64,000 nt of DNA, from the NCBI RefSeq assembly GCF_020911885.1, contig NZ_CP087132.1:3286001-3350000 (forward strand), written 5' to 3'. This stretch comes from Flavobacterium acetivorans. GTDB lineage: Bacteria; Bacteroidota; Bacteroidia; Flavobacteriales; Flavobacteriaceae. Position 1 is the first letter of the stretch. Each line of letters opens with the position of its first letter. The notes beneath the pieces were generated by a model that had not been told where the DNA came from, searched no databases, and worked only from the letters and a program-made list of their open reading frames with translations. Shown here one piece after another: positions 19,472 through 28,628 of this stretch. The position numbers were made by a program, and so were the translations under genes.

Positions 19472-20621
19472 TTGCATCTCTGAAGTTGAAGAAAGCCTAG
19501 AGCTGGTATACAGCGGAACGGATTATTTTTCTCGATTAGAAGAAATCATTCAAAACTCAAAATATGAAATTCACCTGCAATTCTATGTTTTTAAAAATGA
19601 TTCTGCAGGAAAAAAAATCCTGGAAGAACTAAAAAAAGCGGCAGCCCGTCATGTAAAAATCTACATTTTGTTAGATGGTTTTGGATCGTTTACATTTCCA
19701 AAAGAGGAAATACACCATTTAACGCAACTGGGAATTCATTTTCGTTTTTTTTCTCCTTTTTTTTCTGCAAACTCATTCTATATTGGTCGAAGATTACACC
19801 ACAAACTGGTTGTTTGCGATGCTCGTTTGACCTTGATTGGCGGGATTAATATTTCCGAAAATTACTTAGGAACAACCACAAAAGCTCCTTGGCTGGATTA
19901 TTCGATACAAATTAACGATTCTAATATTGCTAAGACACTTCAATTGCTTTGCAGGGATTTATTCTTTAAAAAAAGACAGCTGTTCCGAAAAAAAATCAAA
20001 TCTGTTTTTCTAACCCAAGAAGATACCACCATCAGTATTATTCAAAACGATTGGTTAAAACGAAAAAATGAAATTTATAAAGCTTATATCAACGCTTTTA
20101 CTAATGCCGAAAAAGAAATAATTGTCGTAGGAAGTTATTTTTTTCCAGGGCGAAAGTTAAAAAATGCGCTAAAAAAAGCCGCTAAAAATAAAGTGAAGGT
20201 CAAATTAATATTATCCGGAATTTCAGATATTCCCCTTTCTAGAAGAGCAACCTATCATATTTACTCCTCCCTTCTTAAGAATAATATTGAATTATACGAA
20301 TGGAATAAAACTGTTTTACACGGAAAAGCTGCAGTAGTAGATGGTTGTTGGGCCACAATTGGCTCTTTCAACCTCAATAATTTGAGTTCCTACGGAAGTC
20401 TTGAAATCAATGCAGAAATCAAATCAAATAGCTTTTCACATACTTATGTATCACACCTTAACAAAATAATTGCCGAATGTGACCCAATAACAGCTGCAAT
20501 CCTAAAAAAAAGAAACAATATCTCCTTTTATACAATGAATTGGCTCTCCTATTGGACGGCAAGAATAATTTTAAGTATAGTTACTTATTTCCCTTATAAA
20601 CGATTCAAAAATTTTTATTAA
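19458..20621 (+). CDS. Phospholipase D-like / cardiolipin synthase family protein (ClsB-like)
   Basis: The 387-residue protein carries two HKD phospholipase D motifs: HHKLVVCD (His114, Lys116, Asp121) and HGKAAVVD (His288, Lys290, Asp295). The double motif, together with the downstream IGSFNLN stretch, fits cardiolipin synthase-type phosphatidyltransferases. Unlike ClsA it lacks N-terminal membrane helices, resembling ClsB. The C-terminal 40 residues are hydrophobic and aromatic and may bind the membrane. It starts within the end of the M50 protease gene, so the two are translationally coupled. Its exact lipid product is inferred only. Confidence 0.88.
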   Translation: MLTSNCISEVEESLELVYSGTDYFSRLEEIIQNSKYEIHLQFYVFKNDSAGKKILEELKKAAARHVKIYILLDGFGSFTFPKEEIHHLTQLGIHFRFFSPFFSANSFYIGRRLHHKLVVCDARLTLIGGINISENYLGTTTKAPWLDYSIQINDSNIAKTLQLLCRDLFFKKRQLFRKKIKSVFLTQEDTTISIIQNDWLKRKNEIYKAYINAFTNAEKEIIVVGSYFFPGRKLKNALKKAAKNKVKVKLILSGISDIPLSRRATYHIYSSLLKNNIELYEWNKTVLHGKAAVVDGCWATIGSFNLNNLSSYGSLEINAEIKSNSFSHTYVSHLNKIIAECDPITAAILKKRNNISFYTMNWLSYWTARIILSIVTYFPYKRFKNFY

Positions 20622-20637
20622 AAAAATAATAGCTTTC

Positions 20638-22230
20638 TCAAATAGGAATCAGCTTAGTTCCAATTTTTTTAAAATGAAAATGCAAATGAGGTATTAAAGC
20701 TATTCCTAGCATAATAAAAAAGATAAAAACGCCCATATAATAATAGTAATCCCTCGCAAACAATATATTAGTATGGTTTGTAATCTCTTTAGCTAATAAT
20801 TTCTTGGCTATAAGTTTAGCTTGCGTTGCTGAAGTTCCTTTAGCAAGAGCCGCATTTTCATAAAATTGCAAACGTTTACTCGATTCTGGATTTAAGGTGG
20901 TAACTGTACTTCCTAATTCATGATAATGCACACTTGCTTGTCGTAAATTCATAAATGAAACCAATGCTAAACTTAGGGTAAAAGCAAAAAACCGGAAAGA
21001 AATACCACTTGATGAGGCGGAAAGATTTTTTGATTTGGGTACAGCCATTAGCATAAACATTATTATCGAAAGCATTAATACTCCATTACCCATTCCTTGA
21101 AAAAAAAGAGGAACATAAAGACTTTCTTCATTAGCCTGAGAACCAAAAACATAAAACATTTGTATGTGATACACCAAGAGAAAAGCAAATCCAGCAAGCC
21201 AAATTAATCGCATATTGCGTTTTCCCAAAAGAAACCTTGCCGTTATCCCTATTCCTACAACAATTCCTAAAGCATTAAAAAACATGACATAAGCATAATG
21301 ATAGGAATCTAAATTCATCTCATTAAAAATAAAGGTATTGGCTACACTAATATCTCCTTTACATATATAATACAAGATCAAAAGTAAAGCTCCTCTTCTA
21401 AAATTTCGGTATTTGTATATCCCTAAATCAATAAATGGACGCTTACTTTTTAATTGTGTCAATATAAAAGTAGTCAGTAATATTATTATTATCCCTACAC
21501 AAACCCAAATACGAATGCTTTCAAACCAATTGTAGTATTGTCCATACAAGATAACATAACCTACTAAAGACAAAAGCGAGCTGTATATTATGAAACTTTT
21601 CCAATCTAAATGCAGCAACGGAAACCTTTTGACGTGCAAACGCAAATTTGTTTTGATACAAAAAAGCATTAATACTACTCCGGGAATTTGAAGGTAAATA
21701 ATAGCCAAATACAAGGCGTTATAGTCAAAATTTTGAAAAATATACGCATCTAACAAATACGAAAATGAATTAGAAGTAAGTAAAGTACCATAAAAAACAG
21801 TATAACCTAATATACTTGATCTTTCAGAATGAAATTGTGAAAACAGTAAACTAAGTGTTACTCCAATTAGTGCTACTGTAACTGCTCCTCCTAAAAAACG
21901 CAAAACAAAAAAGAGTGTTGCATCTTGAGTAAGATACAATAACAAATTAATTACTGTAAATAGCAACATACTCATTAAAGAATAGGTCTTTGAAGCAAAA
22001 TAACTAAAAAATCTTTTTTCTAAAGAATAAAAACTGGCAATACCAGCGTAGTACACCACTATTGAAAATTGAATATCTGTAGGATCTAAACCATAATAAC
22101 TTGCAGCACTATTAATACCTCCACTGTATCCCGATAACATGGACACTGCTGGTAGGATTACCAAAAAAATAATGATTCTAATAAACCATTTGGGAACCCA
22201 ACTTTTTAATATGGTTGATGATTGATCCAT
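20638..22230 (-). CDS. MFS transporter, DHA2/EmrB-like drug efflux permease
   Basis: A 530-residue inner-membrane protein with about 14 hydrophobic segments, the size and layout of the EmrB/QacA (DHA2) drug:H+ antiporter group. It is the last gene of a tolC-hlyD-MFS operon; the HlyD-type adaptor gene ends 6 bases before its start. Together they would form an EmrAB-TolC-type tripartite pump across both membranes. The usual motif C is less clear than in EmrB, so it is a divergent member, common in Bacteroidota. The substrate is unknown. Confidence 0.85.
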   Translation of the reverse strand: MDQSSTILKSWVPKWFIRIIIFLVILPAVSMLSGYSGGINSAASYYGLDPTDIQFSIVVYYAGIASFYSLEKRFFSYFASKTYSLMSMLLFTVINLLLYLTQDATLFFVLRFLGGAVTVALIGVTLSLLFSQFHSERSSILGYTVFYGTLLTSNSFSYLLDAYIFQNFDYNALYLAIIYLQIPGVVLMLFCIKTNLRLHVKRFPLLHLDWKSFIIYSSLLSLVGYVILYGQYYNWFESIRIWVCVGIIIILLTTFILTQLKSKRPFIDLGIYKYRNFRRGALLLILYYICKGDISVANTFIFNEMNLDSYHYAYVMFFNALGIVVGIGITARFLLGKRNMRLIWLAGFAFLLVYHIQMFYVFGSQANEESLYVPLFFQGMGNGVLMLSIIMFMLMAVPKSKNLSASSSGISFRFFAFTLSLALVSFMNLRQASVHYHELGSTVTTLNPESSKRLQFYENAALAKGTSATQAKLIAKKLLAKEITNHTNILFARDYYYYMGVFIFFIMLGIALIPHLHFHFKKIGTKLIPI

Positions 22231-22236
22231 AAAATA

Positions 22237-23298
22237 TTATAATTTAGGAATCAATACCTCAGCATTCATTCCTGCACGGAGCATTTTTATTTTTTCTGCT
22301 GTATCGGTCAACAGTATTCGAACCGGAAACCTTTGTACTATTTTGACAAAATTGCCCGTGGCATTGTCTGGAGGTAAAAGCGAGAATCTAGATCCTGTTG
22401 CTGGAGCAAGAGATTGAATCTTACCATGAAAAGTTTCATTCGAATAAGCATCTACTTTGATTTCTACCTCTTGACCTTCCTGCATGTTTGCAATTTGGGT
22501 TTCTTTAAAATTAGCCACTATCCATTTCCCCTGATCTTGGTCTACTATAAAACCAAGAGTTTGTCCTTTTTGTATCAATTGACCCACTTGTAAGGTTTTA
22601 TCACCCATAATCCCATCAGAAGGAGCTGTAATAACGGAATAGGTCAAGTTGAGTTTTATGTTATCAACTATTGCTTCTCTTTGCTTTACATTAGCACGAG
22701 CTATGGCTAGTTGTGAATCTGCATCGTTTATTTTTCCTTTTGCCGTTGTATAGGTATTTTGCATAGCCTTATATTCAGCTTTTGCAATTTCAAAACTAGT
22801 TTTGACTGCTTCAAAATGTTGTTGTGTAACAGCTTCTCCCTCAAGTAGTTTTTTATACCTATTATATTCCTGTTCTTGTTGCCACAATTTTGCTTTAGCG
22901 GCAGCAATACTGGCTTGACTAACTGAAGCACTGTTAGTCGTAGTTACAAAATTACTTTCTAACGCTAACAAGGATGCTTCAGCAGCATTCAAAGTCGCCT
23001 GAGCTTCTTGTAGCTGCATCAATGTTTCATTTCTATCAATTACAATCAAAGTATCTCCTCTGTGAACTTTTTGATGATCTCGATACTTAATTTCTTGTAC
23101 AAAACCTGTAGTACGACTAAGAATAGGGTTAATATATTCTTCAACCTGTGCGTCATTTGTTTCTTCAAATCGATACATTTTTATAAGTGCATAAATTCCA
23201 TACACTAACAGGATAATTAATACTATAAAAGCGATAGTATAGGTTATCTTGACAGTAATTCTATCAATACGTTCATGTTTTTCAGTTACTGTAGCCAT
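22237..23298 (-). CDS. HlyD/EmrA-family periplasmic adaptor (membrane fusion) protein
   Basis: This 353-residue adaptor has one N-terminal membrane helix (about 17-40), then a split biotinyl-lipoyl domain. The first half is near VQEIKYRDHQKVHRGDTLIVID and the second near ITAPSDGIMGDKTLQVGQLI; between them is a long alpha-helical coiled-coil hairpin (about 80-195). A beta-barrel region follows. It would link the MFS permease to the TolC channel. It sits 2 bases after the tolC gene and 6 before the MFS gene, so a single mRNA is very likely. Confidence 0.93.
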   Translation of the reverse strand: MATVTEKHERIDRITVKITYTIAFIVLIILLVYGIYALIKMYRFEETNDAQVEEYINPILSRTTGFVQEIKYRDHQKVHRGDTLIVIDRNETLMQLQEAQATLNAAEASLLALESNFVTTTNSASVSQASIAAAKAKLWQQEQEYNRYKKLLEGEAVTQQHFEAVKTSFEIAKAEYKAMQNTYTTAKGKINDADSQLAIARANVKQREAIVDNIKLNLTYSVITAPSDGIMGDKTLQVGQLIQKGQTLGFIVDQDQGKWIVANFKETQIANMQEGQEVEIKVDAYSNETFHGKIQSLAPATGSRFSLLPPDNATGNFVKIVQRFPVRILLTDTAEKIKMLRAGMNAEVLIPKL

Positions 23299-23300
23299 AA

Positions 23301-24635
23301 TTATAAATCTCCTGTGTTTTTTAAAAGTTGGTAATAATGCAATTGTTCAGCGGTCTTAGCCGAAATAAGTTCAAATTGAGCTTGTAATAATTGGGTATCT
23401 GCATCGAGTAAATCCGTTATCAAAGACAATTGATTAAAATACGTTTGATTGAGAATACGGTAATTTTCTTTAGCCTGTTTAATGTTCAATTCTAGTTCTT
23501 CTATTTTTTCTTGATCCTCCACATAGCGTTTATAGGCTATATTTATAGTTTTACGCAAATTATCCTGAACATTTTCCCTAGCCATCTTTTGTTCTTCATA
23601 CAAAATTTTAGCTTCCTCCTCTTTATGGAAATCATGATAAAGAGAAGAGATAGAATAAGATAGTTTTATACCTACAACCCCTAATAAATAAGGTGCATTC
23701 TCATATGGATATAATTTGATCTGTGGATAGGAATAACTATAATCGCCAAACAACCCTATTCTTGGGAGTTTATCTGCTTTTAAGGCTGCCAAATTTAACC
23801 TACTCAGCTCTACTTTTTGCTGGGCAATTCTTTGCAAGGGTGATTTGTCGATAGCCTTGTCAATATAATCCGTGTAATTCAGTATTCTATTTTCTTGTTG
23901 AAAACCAATAGGGTCAATAGGTTTTAATTTCTGATCATCGGCTTCACCCATAAAAATATTTAGTTCTTGCATGGCTAACTGTGCATCATGTCGGATTGTG
24001 GTTAACGTTGTTTTTTGTTTTGATAATTGTAACTGCGCACGAAGTAAATCACTTTTCAACACTACACCTCCTGTATGCAATTTCTCAATCAATTTTAAAC
24101 GAGCTTCATTCTGATAAATATTCTGCTTTACTAATTTTTCAAATTCCAAAAAAAGTTGTAATTTCAAATAGGTTTCAGCTACTTGATAATGAATTGATTC
24201 CGTAGTCTCTTTTTCTAAGTATCTTGACAACTCTTGCTTTACGGACTCTTTTTGAATATTCATTTTGAGTTTATGTCCATTATAAATATCAAAATAAGCG
24301 TCAATTGTCGCACCATAAATCGAATGATCCTCTAGTGGAATATAATCGGCTTGGTTCAAAATTCCATTATTGAATATGGGAATATTGGCTAATTTCCCAT
24401 AATTTGCATTAAAACCTATTTCAGGAAGCTGCTTGTTTTTGGCATATTTGACAGCTTCCAAACCTGACTCAGCATGCAACTGACTCATTTTAATTTCTTT
24501 ACTATTAACTGCGGCTTTTTGCCAAACTTTTTCCAAAGAAATAGAAATACTATCCTGAATAGTGACTTGGGCATTGACTGATACCAGCGTAAACAAGAAT
24601 AAAGACAGTATTATTTTACACAAACTAGAACACAT
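23301..24635 (-). CDS. TolC family outer-membrane efflux protein
   Basis: A 444-residue protein with a signal peptide ending near SVNAQ and the long helical repeats of TolC/OEP (two internally similar halves, about 30-220 and 240-440). It forms the outer-membrane duct of the efflux system encoded downstream. It is the first gene of the operon and is divergent from an AraC-type regulator 104 bases away, a common arrangement for locally regulated pumps. Confidence 0.92.
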   Translation of the reverse strand: MCSSLCKIILSLFLFTLVSVNAQVTIQDSISISLEKVWQKAAVNSKEIKMSQLHAESGLEAVKYAKNKQLPEIGFNANYGKLANIPIFNNGILNQADYIPLEDHSIYGATIDAYFDIYNGHKLKMNIQKESVKQELSRYLEKETTESIHYQVAETYLKLQLFLEFEKLVKQNIYQNEARLKLIEKLHTGGVVLKSDLLRAQLQLSKQKTTLTTIRHDAQLAMQELNIFMGEADDQKLKPIDPIGFQQENRILNYTDYIDKAIDKSPLQRIAQQKVELSRLNLAALKADKLPRIGLFGDYSYSYPQIKLYPYENAPYLLGVVGIKLSYSISSLYHDFHKEEEAKILYEEQKMARENVQDNLRKTINIAYKRYVEDQEKIEELELNIKQAKENYRILNQTYFNQLSLITDLLDADTQLLQAQFELISAKTAEQLHYYQLLKNTGDL

Positions 24636-24739
24636 ATTGATGTATTAAATTAAAATGCAAAATTGCGGCATATTTTTTAGTCTTATTTTGTCAATTAAGC
24701 CATTTATTTGTTAATTTGAGCCAACTTAAAAATTGTCTT

Positions 24740-25549
24740 ATGCCAACTACAAAAACGCTTCACTTCTTAGAAAAAGTAAACCAATATCCAAAGACAACTT
24801 ATATATTTCACACCAAGATTGAAGAGCGGCTTTTAATGCACAATCATAACAAACATCAATTAACTTATGTAGAAGGTGGAGCGGTTTATTTAAAAACAAA
24901 AGACAATTCTTATTTCTTACCGGCTAGGCATTTTGTCTGGATTCCAGCAGGAATGGAGCATTTAATCGAGTTAAAAACCTCCATAAGCATGATACGCAAT
25001 ATTTATATTCCGCCATCAATTTTAAATAATGATGATTTCTTTTCGAAAATGGGAATATATCCTGCTCCTAATTTAATTCTTGAAATGATTTTATTTACTG
25101 AAAACTGGAGCGGTAATATTTTTGAAAAGGAAAAAACTAAATATCTATATATTAAAACACTCGGTAATATCATTGCTGAAATGAGTAAAAACCCCTTACC
25201 TGTTGTGCTTCCTACTACCACCAATGAAAGATTAAGCCCAATTTTGGCCTACATCCATCTCCATGTAAATCAACCGTTGTTGTTAAAAAATGTAGCCCGC
25301 CTTTTTGGCTCTAGTAGCCGCAGTCTTTCCCGTTTATTTAGAACTGATTTAGACATATCCTTCCTGCAATATGTAAAACTCACCCGAATCATTCACAGTA
25401 TGGAAAAACTACTTCAAACAGAGATGTCTATCAGTGAAATCGCTTATGAGTCCGGTTATAACAGTCCGGCCACTTTTAGCAACACCTTTTATAATTTAGT
25501 AAAAATAAGACCTGTCGATTTTAGAAAAGCAAATCGGGAAATTTCTTAA
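24740..25549 (+). CDS. AraC family transcriptional regulator, probable local regulator of the efflux operon
   Basis: From the ATG at 24740 the protein has 269 residues. The N-terminal cupin-like sensing domain (HKHQLTYVEGGAVY, FVWIPAGMEHLIEL) is followed by a C-terminal AraC domain with two helix-turn-helix units (about 170-265), including NVARLFGSSSRSLSRLF and ISEIAYESGYNSPATFS. A TTG at 24716 is also in frame, but the ATG fits the family start better. Being divergent from tolC-hlyD-MFS, it probably controls that operon in response to a small ligand. This is inference from the layout. Confidence 0.9.
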   Translation: MPTTKTLHFLEKVNQYPKTTYIFHTKIEERLLMHNHNKHQLTYVEGGAVYLKTKDNSYFLPARHFVWIPAGMEHLIELKTSISMIRNIYIPPSILNNDDFFSKMGIYPAPNLILEMILFTENWSGNIFEKEKTKYLYIKTLGNIIAEMSKNPLPVVLPTTTNERLSPILAYIHLHVNQPLLLKNVARLFGSSSRSLSRLFRTDLDISFLQYVKLTRIIHSMEKLLQTEMSISEIAYESGYNSPATFSNTFYNLVKIRPVDFRKANREIS

Positions 25550-25677
25550 TAAACTATACCACAATCAACTTACTCTTAAAACCCCTTTTATATACTTTGA
25601 ATATTAACCCAAGAATATTTTATTCCAAATACAGCTTGTTATAAACAATTAATAATCAACTGAAATAAACCATTTTA

Positions 25678-25711
25678 TTGCTATTTATCAGCTAAAAATT
25701 GATTAAATTTG
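25678..25711 (+). promoter_or_regulatory. Promoter for the cbpA-cbpM operon
   Basis: TTG (25678-25680), a 23-base spacer and TAAATTTG (25704-25711) fit the Bacteroidota consensus. Transcription would start near 25718, about 95 bases before cbpA. Confidence 0.6.
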
Positions 25712-25812
25712 ATAGTCTAACTAGGTACTAATCAATTCGTACGACACTCAGCTTGCAGTCAAAAAATCAGTTTTCTCAAATTTAATATTCAAAAATTAGA
25801 TAAAAAAACAAA

Positions 25813-26715
25813 ATGGCATTTATAGACTATTACAAAATACTAGAAGTGGATAAAAAAGCAACGGAAGCCGAAATAAAAAAAGCATACCGAAAACTGGCTC
25901 GTAAATACCATCCCGACCTAAATCCCAACAACAAGGAAGCCGAAAAAAAATTCAAGGAAATCAATGAAGCCAATGAAGTATTGAGCCATGCCGAAAATCG
26001 CAAAAAATACGATGAATATGGCGAAAATTGGCAACATGCTGAAGAATTTGAAAAATCAAAAAGACAACAACAGCAATACCAAACTGGTGGCCAACAAGGT
26101 GGTTTTGGAGGTTTTGGAGGCGGTGGTGATTATTCTGATTTTTTTGAATCTATGTTTGGCGGGCGAGCTTCAAGAGGTGGCCCAGGCAGAAGCACTCCAT
26201 ACAAAGGCCAAGACTTCAATGCCGAATTGCATCTTGACCTCAAAGAGGTCTACACCACACACAAACGAACCTTAACCATTAACGGAAAAAATATCCGACT
26301 TACCATTCCTGCCGGAGTAGAAAATGGACAAATCATCAAAATAACCGGTCATGGTGGCGAAGGAGCTGGAGGCGGACCAAAAGGAGATTTGTACATTACA
26401 TTTTCCATAGAAAACCACACCGATTTTAAACGGGACAAAGACAATTTATACGAAAATGTAGATTTAGATTTGTACACCGCCATTTTAGGAGGCGAGATTA
26501 CTGTGAATACTTTTGACGGAAAAGTAAAACTCAAAGTCGCCCCAGGAACTCAAAATGGCACCAAAGTAAAACTGAAAGACAAAGGCTTTCCTGTTTATAA
26601 AAAAGAAGGACAATTTGGTGATTTATACATCACATATCAAATAAAAATTCCCAAAAATCTTACTGAAAAAGAAAAAGAATTATTTACTGAACTTTCTAAG
26701 TTAAGAACATCATGA
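25813..26715 (+). CDS. cbpA: CbpA-like J-domain co-chaperone
   Basis: The 300-residue protein has an N-terminal J domain with HPD at residues 33-35, a glycine- and glutamine-rich linker (about 87-125) and two DnaJ C-terminal substrate-binding domains. It lacks the cysteine-rich zinc finger of DnaJ, so it is CbpA type. It would stimulate DnaK ATPase and may bind curved DNA as in E. coli. The next gene encodes its modulator CbpM and overlaps it by 4 bases, which supports the assignment. Confidence 0.94.
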   Translation: MAFIDYYKILEVDKKATEAEIKKAYRKLARKYHPDLNPNNKEAEKKFKEINEANEVLSHAENRKKYDEYGENWQHAEEFEKSKRQQQQYQTGGQQGGFGGFGGGGDYSDFFESMFGGRASRGGPGRSTPYKGQDFNAELHLDLKEVYTTHKRTLTINGKNIRLTIPAGVENGQIIKITGHGGEGAGGGPKGDLYITFSIENHTDFKRDKDNLYENVDLDLYTAILGGEITVNTFDGKVKLKVAPGTQNGTKVKLKDKGFPVYKKEGQFGDLYITYQIKIPKNLTEKEKELFTELSKLRTS

Positions 26716-27005
26716 GTACAGAAAACTTCATTACCCTAAGCACCTTATCTACCCATTATAAAGTGGAACTCACTTTCTTTGATAACCTAAACGAAATAGG
26801 ATTAATCGAGATTCAGACTATTGATCAAACACAATATGTCCATCAAGATGCTATCTATGAAATTGAAAAAATAATTAGACTGCATCAGGAATTAGACGTC
26901 AATATAGAAGGTATTGATGTGGTGTTTAATTTACTCCAAAAAATAGACGCCTTGCAAACGGAGTTACTTTTAGTTCGAAACAGATTGCGGTTTTACGAAA
27001 ATTAA
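26712..27005 (+). CDS. cbpM: Chaperone modulator CbpM
   Basis: A 97-residue MerR-like helix-turn-helix protein of the CbpM family, which binds the J domain of CbpA and inhibits it. Its start overlaps the cbpA stop (ATGA), giving translational coupling. The predicted helices ([21 protein letters not shown] and a C-terminal coiled coil ending [13 protein letters not shown]) match the family. Sequence is divergent from the enterobacterial protein, so the call leans on size, motif and its cbpA partner. Confidence 0.88.
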   Translation: MSTENFITLSTLSTHYKVELTFFDNLNEIGLIEIQTIDQTQYVHQDAIYEIEKIIRLHQELDVNIEGIDVVFNLLQKIDALQTELLLVRNRLRFYEN

Positions 27006-27113
27006 AATCAGAAAATCTTTTTGAGAATTTTTATCTACAAAGTAAGTCACTCAAAATCTTATTTTAAAAACGATTAAAAAGCAGCTTCTTTTCTATCTAA
27101 TCCTTTAAATGAA

Positions 27114-28622
27114 ATGAGAATGACTAATGAATTTAATACTTTAAAACTGGTTCAGCTTGGCATTGATACCCAAAAAGAATTTGTAGTTTTCATGCGAAAA
27201 GACTGCCACATCTGTAAATCAGAAGGTTTTGAAGCACACAACAGAGTTTTGGTTACCGTAAAAGAAAAATCCATTATTGCCACTTTATATATCATTACCG
27301 ACGGTATTTTAAAAGAAGGTAAAGCAGGATTATCAAATAGCGCCTGGAAGCAATTAAATGCCATCGAAGGAGACAAAATCAGCTTTGCTCATGTACAACC
27401 CGTAGCATCAATGGGGCTTGTCCGGTCAAAAATGTATGGCAAGCAATTAGATAAAATGGCTTTTCAAAAAATTATAGATGACATTGTAAAAGGACAGTAT
27501 TCAAATATCGAAATCGCCTCTTTTATTACTGCCTGTGCCGGTGATAATCTCAATATGTCAGAAATCATTGCACTTACAGAAGCAATGATAGATTCAGGAC
27601 AAAAACTAAACTGGATTAATAAGATTGTAGTAGACAAACATTGCGTAGGCGGACTTCCGGGAAACCGCACCACCCCTATCATAGTAGCTATCGTAGCCGA
27701 AGCCGGGCTTACCATCCCAAAAACATCTTCTCGCGCCATAACATCTCCCGCTGGAACTGCAGATACGCTCGAAACCATGACTTCGGTCAATCTGGATATT
27801 CAAAAAATTAAAAAAGTAGTCGAAAAAGAAAACGGCTGCTTTGTATGGGGAGGCTCTATAAAACTAAGTCCTGCCGACGATATTTTAATTCGGATCGAAA
27901 GAGCACTCGATATCGATGGCGAAGGGCAAATGATCGCATCGGTATTGTCTAAGAAATCAGCAGCCGGCTCCACCCATGTCGTTATCGATATTCCTATTGG
28001 AAAAACTGCAAAAGTAAGAACCGAAGAAGATGCCGAGAAATTGAAATACTATTTCACAGTAGTGGGAAAAGCACTTTCACTGGAAGTAAAAGTACTCTTC
28101 ACTGATGGTTCACAACCTATTGGCAGAGGAATTGGTCCAGCATTGGAAGCTATGGATGTTTTAAGTGTACTGCGAAACGAAAAAGAGGCACCACAAGATT
28201 TAAGAAATAAATCCCTCCTCATTGCTGGCAGCATCATCGACTTGGCCAACAATCAAAAAAGTGGAAACGGCTACCTATCGGCCGAAAGGATTCTTTCTTC
28301 GGGTAGAGCTTATGAGAAATTCATGGCTATTTGTAAAGCACAAGGAGGTTTTAAAGAACCCGTTTTGGGCGCTTTCAAAACAGATATTCATGCCGAAAAA
28401 TCAGGAATTGTTGTCGAAATCGACAATCGCAGAATTGCTAAAATTGCTAAGCTTGCCGGTGCTCCTCATGATTCAAAAGCTGGTGTACTGCTTCATACGC
28501 CTTTGAAAACAAGAGTAAAAAAGGGAGACCTTTTATTTTGCATTTATGCCGAAACAAAAGGCGAATTGAATTATGCCACAGAATATCTAAAAAAGGAACA
28601 GGACATCATTCTAATCCAATAA
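27114..28622 (+). CDS. Thymidine phosphorylase family protein, AMP-phosphorylase-like
   Basis: A 502-residue enzyme of the nucleoside phosphorylase class II fold. Its phosphate-binding loop reads DKHCVGGLPGNRTTP (from residue 174); the PGN-TTP form is that of archaeal AMP phosphorylases instead of the GVGD form of DeoA, and the extra N-terminal domain of about 85 residues is also AMP-phosphorylase-like. It probably phosphorolyses a nucleoside 5'-monophosphate to base and ribose 1,5-bisphosphate. The start may be ATG 27114 or ATG 27120. It lies 6 bases before a PRPP synthetase gene, supporting a joint nucleotide-ribose role. Substrate is inferred. Confidence 0.85.
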   Translation: MRMTNEFNTLKLVQLGIDTQKEFVVFMRKDCHICKSEGFEAHNRVLVTVKEKSIIATLYIITDGILKEGKAGLSNSAWKQLNAIEGDKISFAHVQPVASMGLVRSKMYGKQLDKMAFQKIIDDIVKGQYSNIEIASFITACAGDNLNMSEIIALTEAMIDSGQKLNWINKIVVDKHCVGGLPGNRTTPIIVAIVAEAGLTIPKTSSRAITSPAGTADTLETMTSVNLDIQKIKKVVEKENGCFVWGGSIKLSPADDILIRIERALDIDGEGQMIASVLSKKSAAGSTHVVIDIPIGKTAKVRTEEDAEKLKYYFTVVGKALSLEVKVLFTDGSQPIGRGIGPALEAMDVLSVLRNEKEAPQDLRNKSLLIAGSIIDLANNQKSGNGYLSAERILSSGRAYEKFMAICKAQGGFKEPVLGAFKTDIHAEKSGIVVEIDNRRIAKIAKLAGAPHDSKAGVLLHTPLKTRVKKGDLLFCIYAETKGELNYATEYLKKEQDIILIQ

Positions 28623-28628
28623 ACTAGC

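Noticed and set aside
27464..27803. Long antisense frames within the thymidine phosphorylase gene
   Set aside because: The sense gene is a complete enzyme with all motifs, so these are chance open frames.
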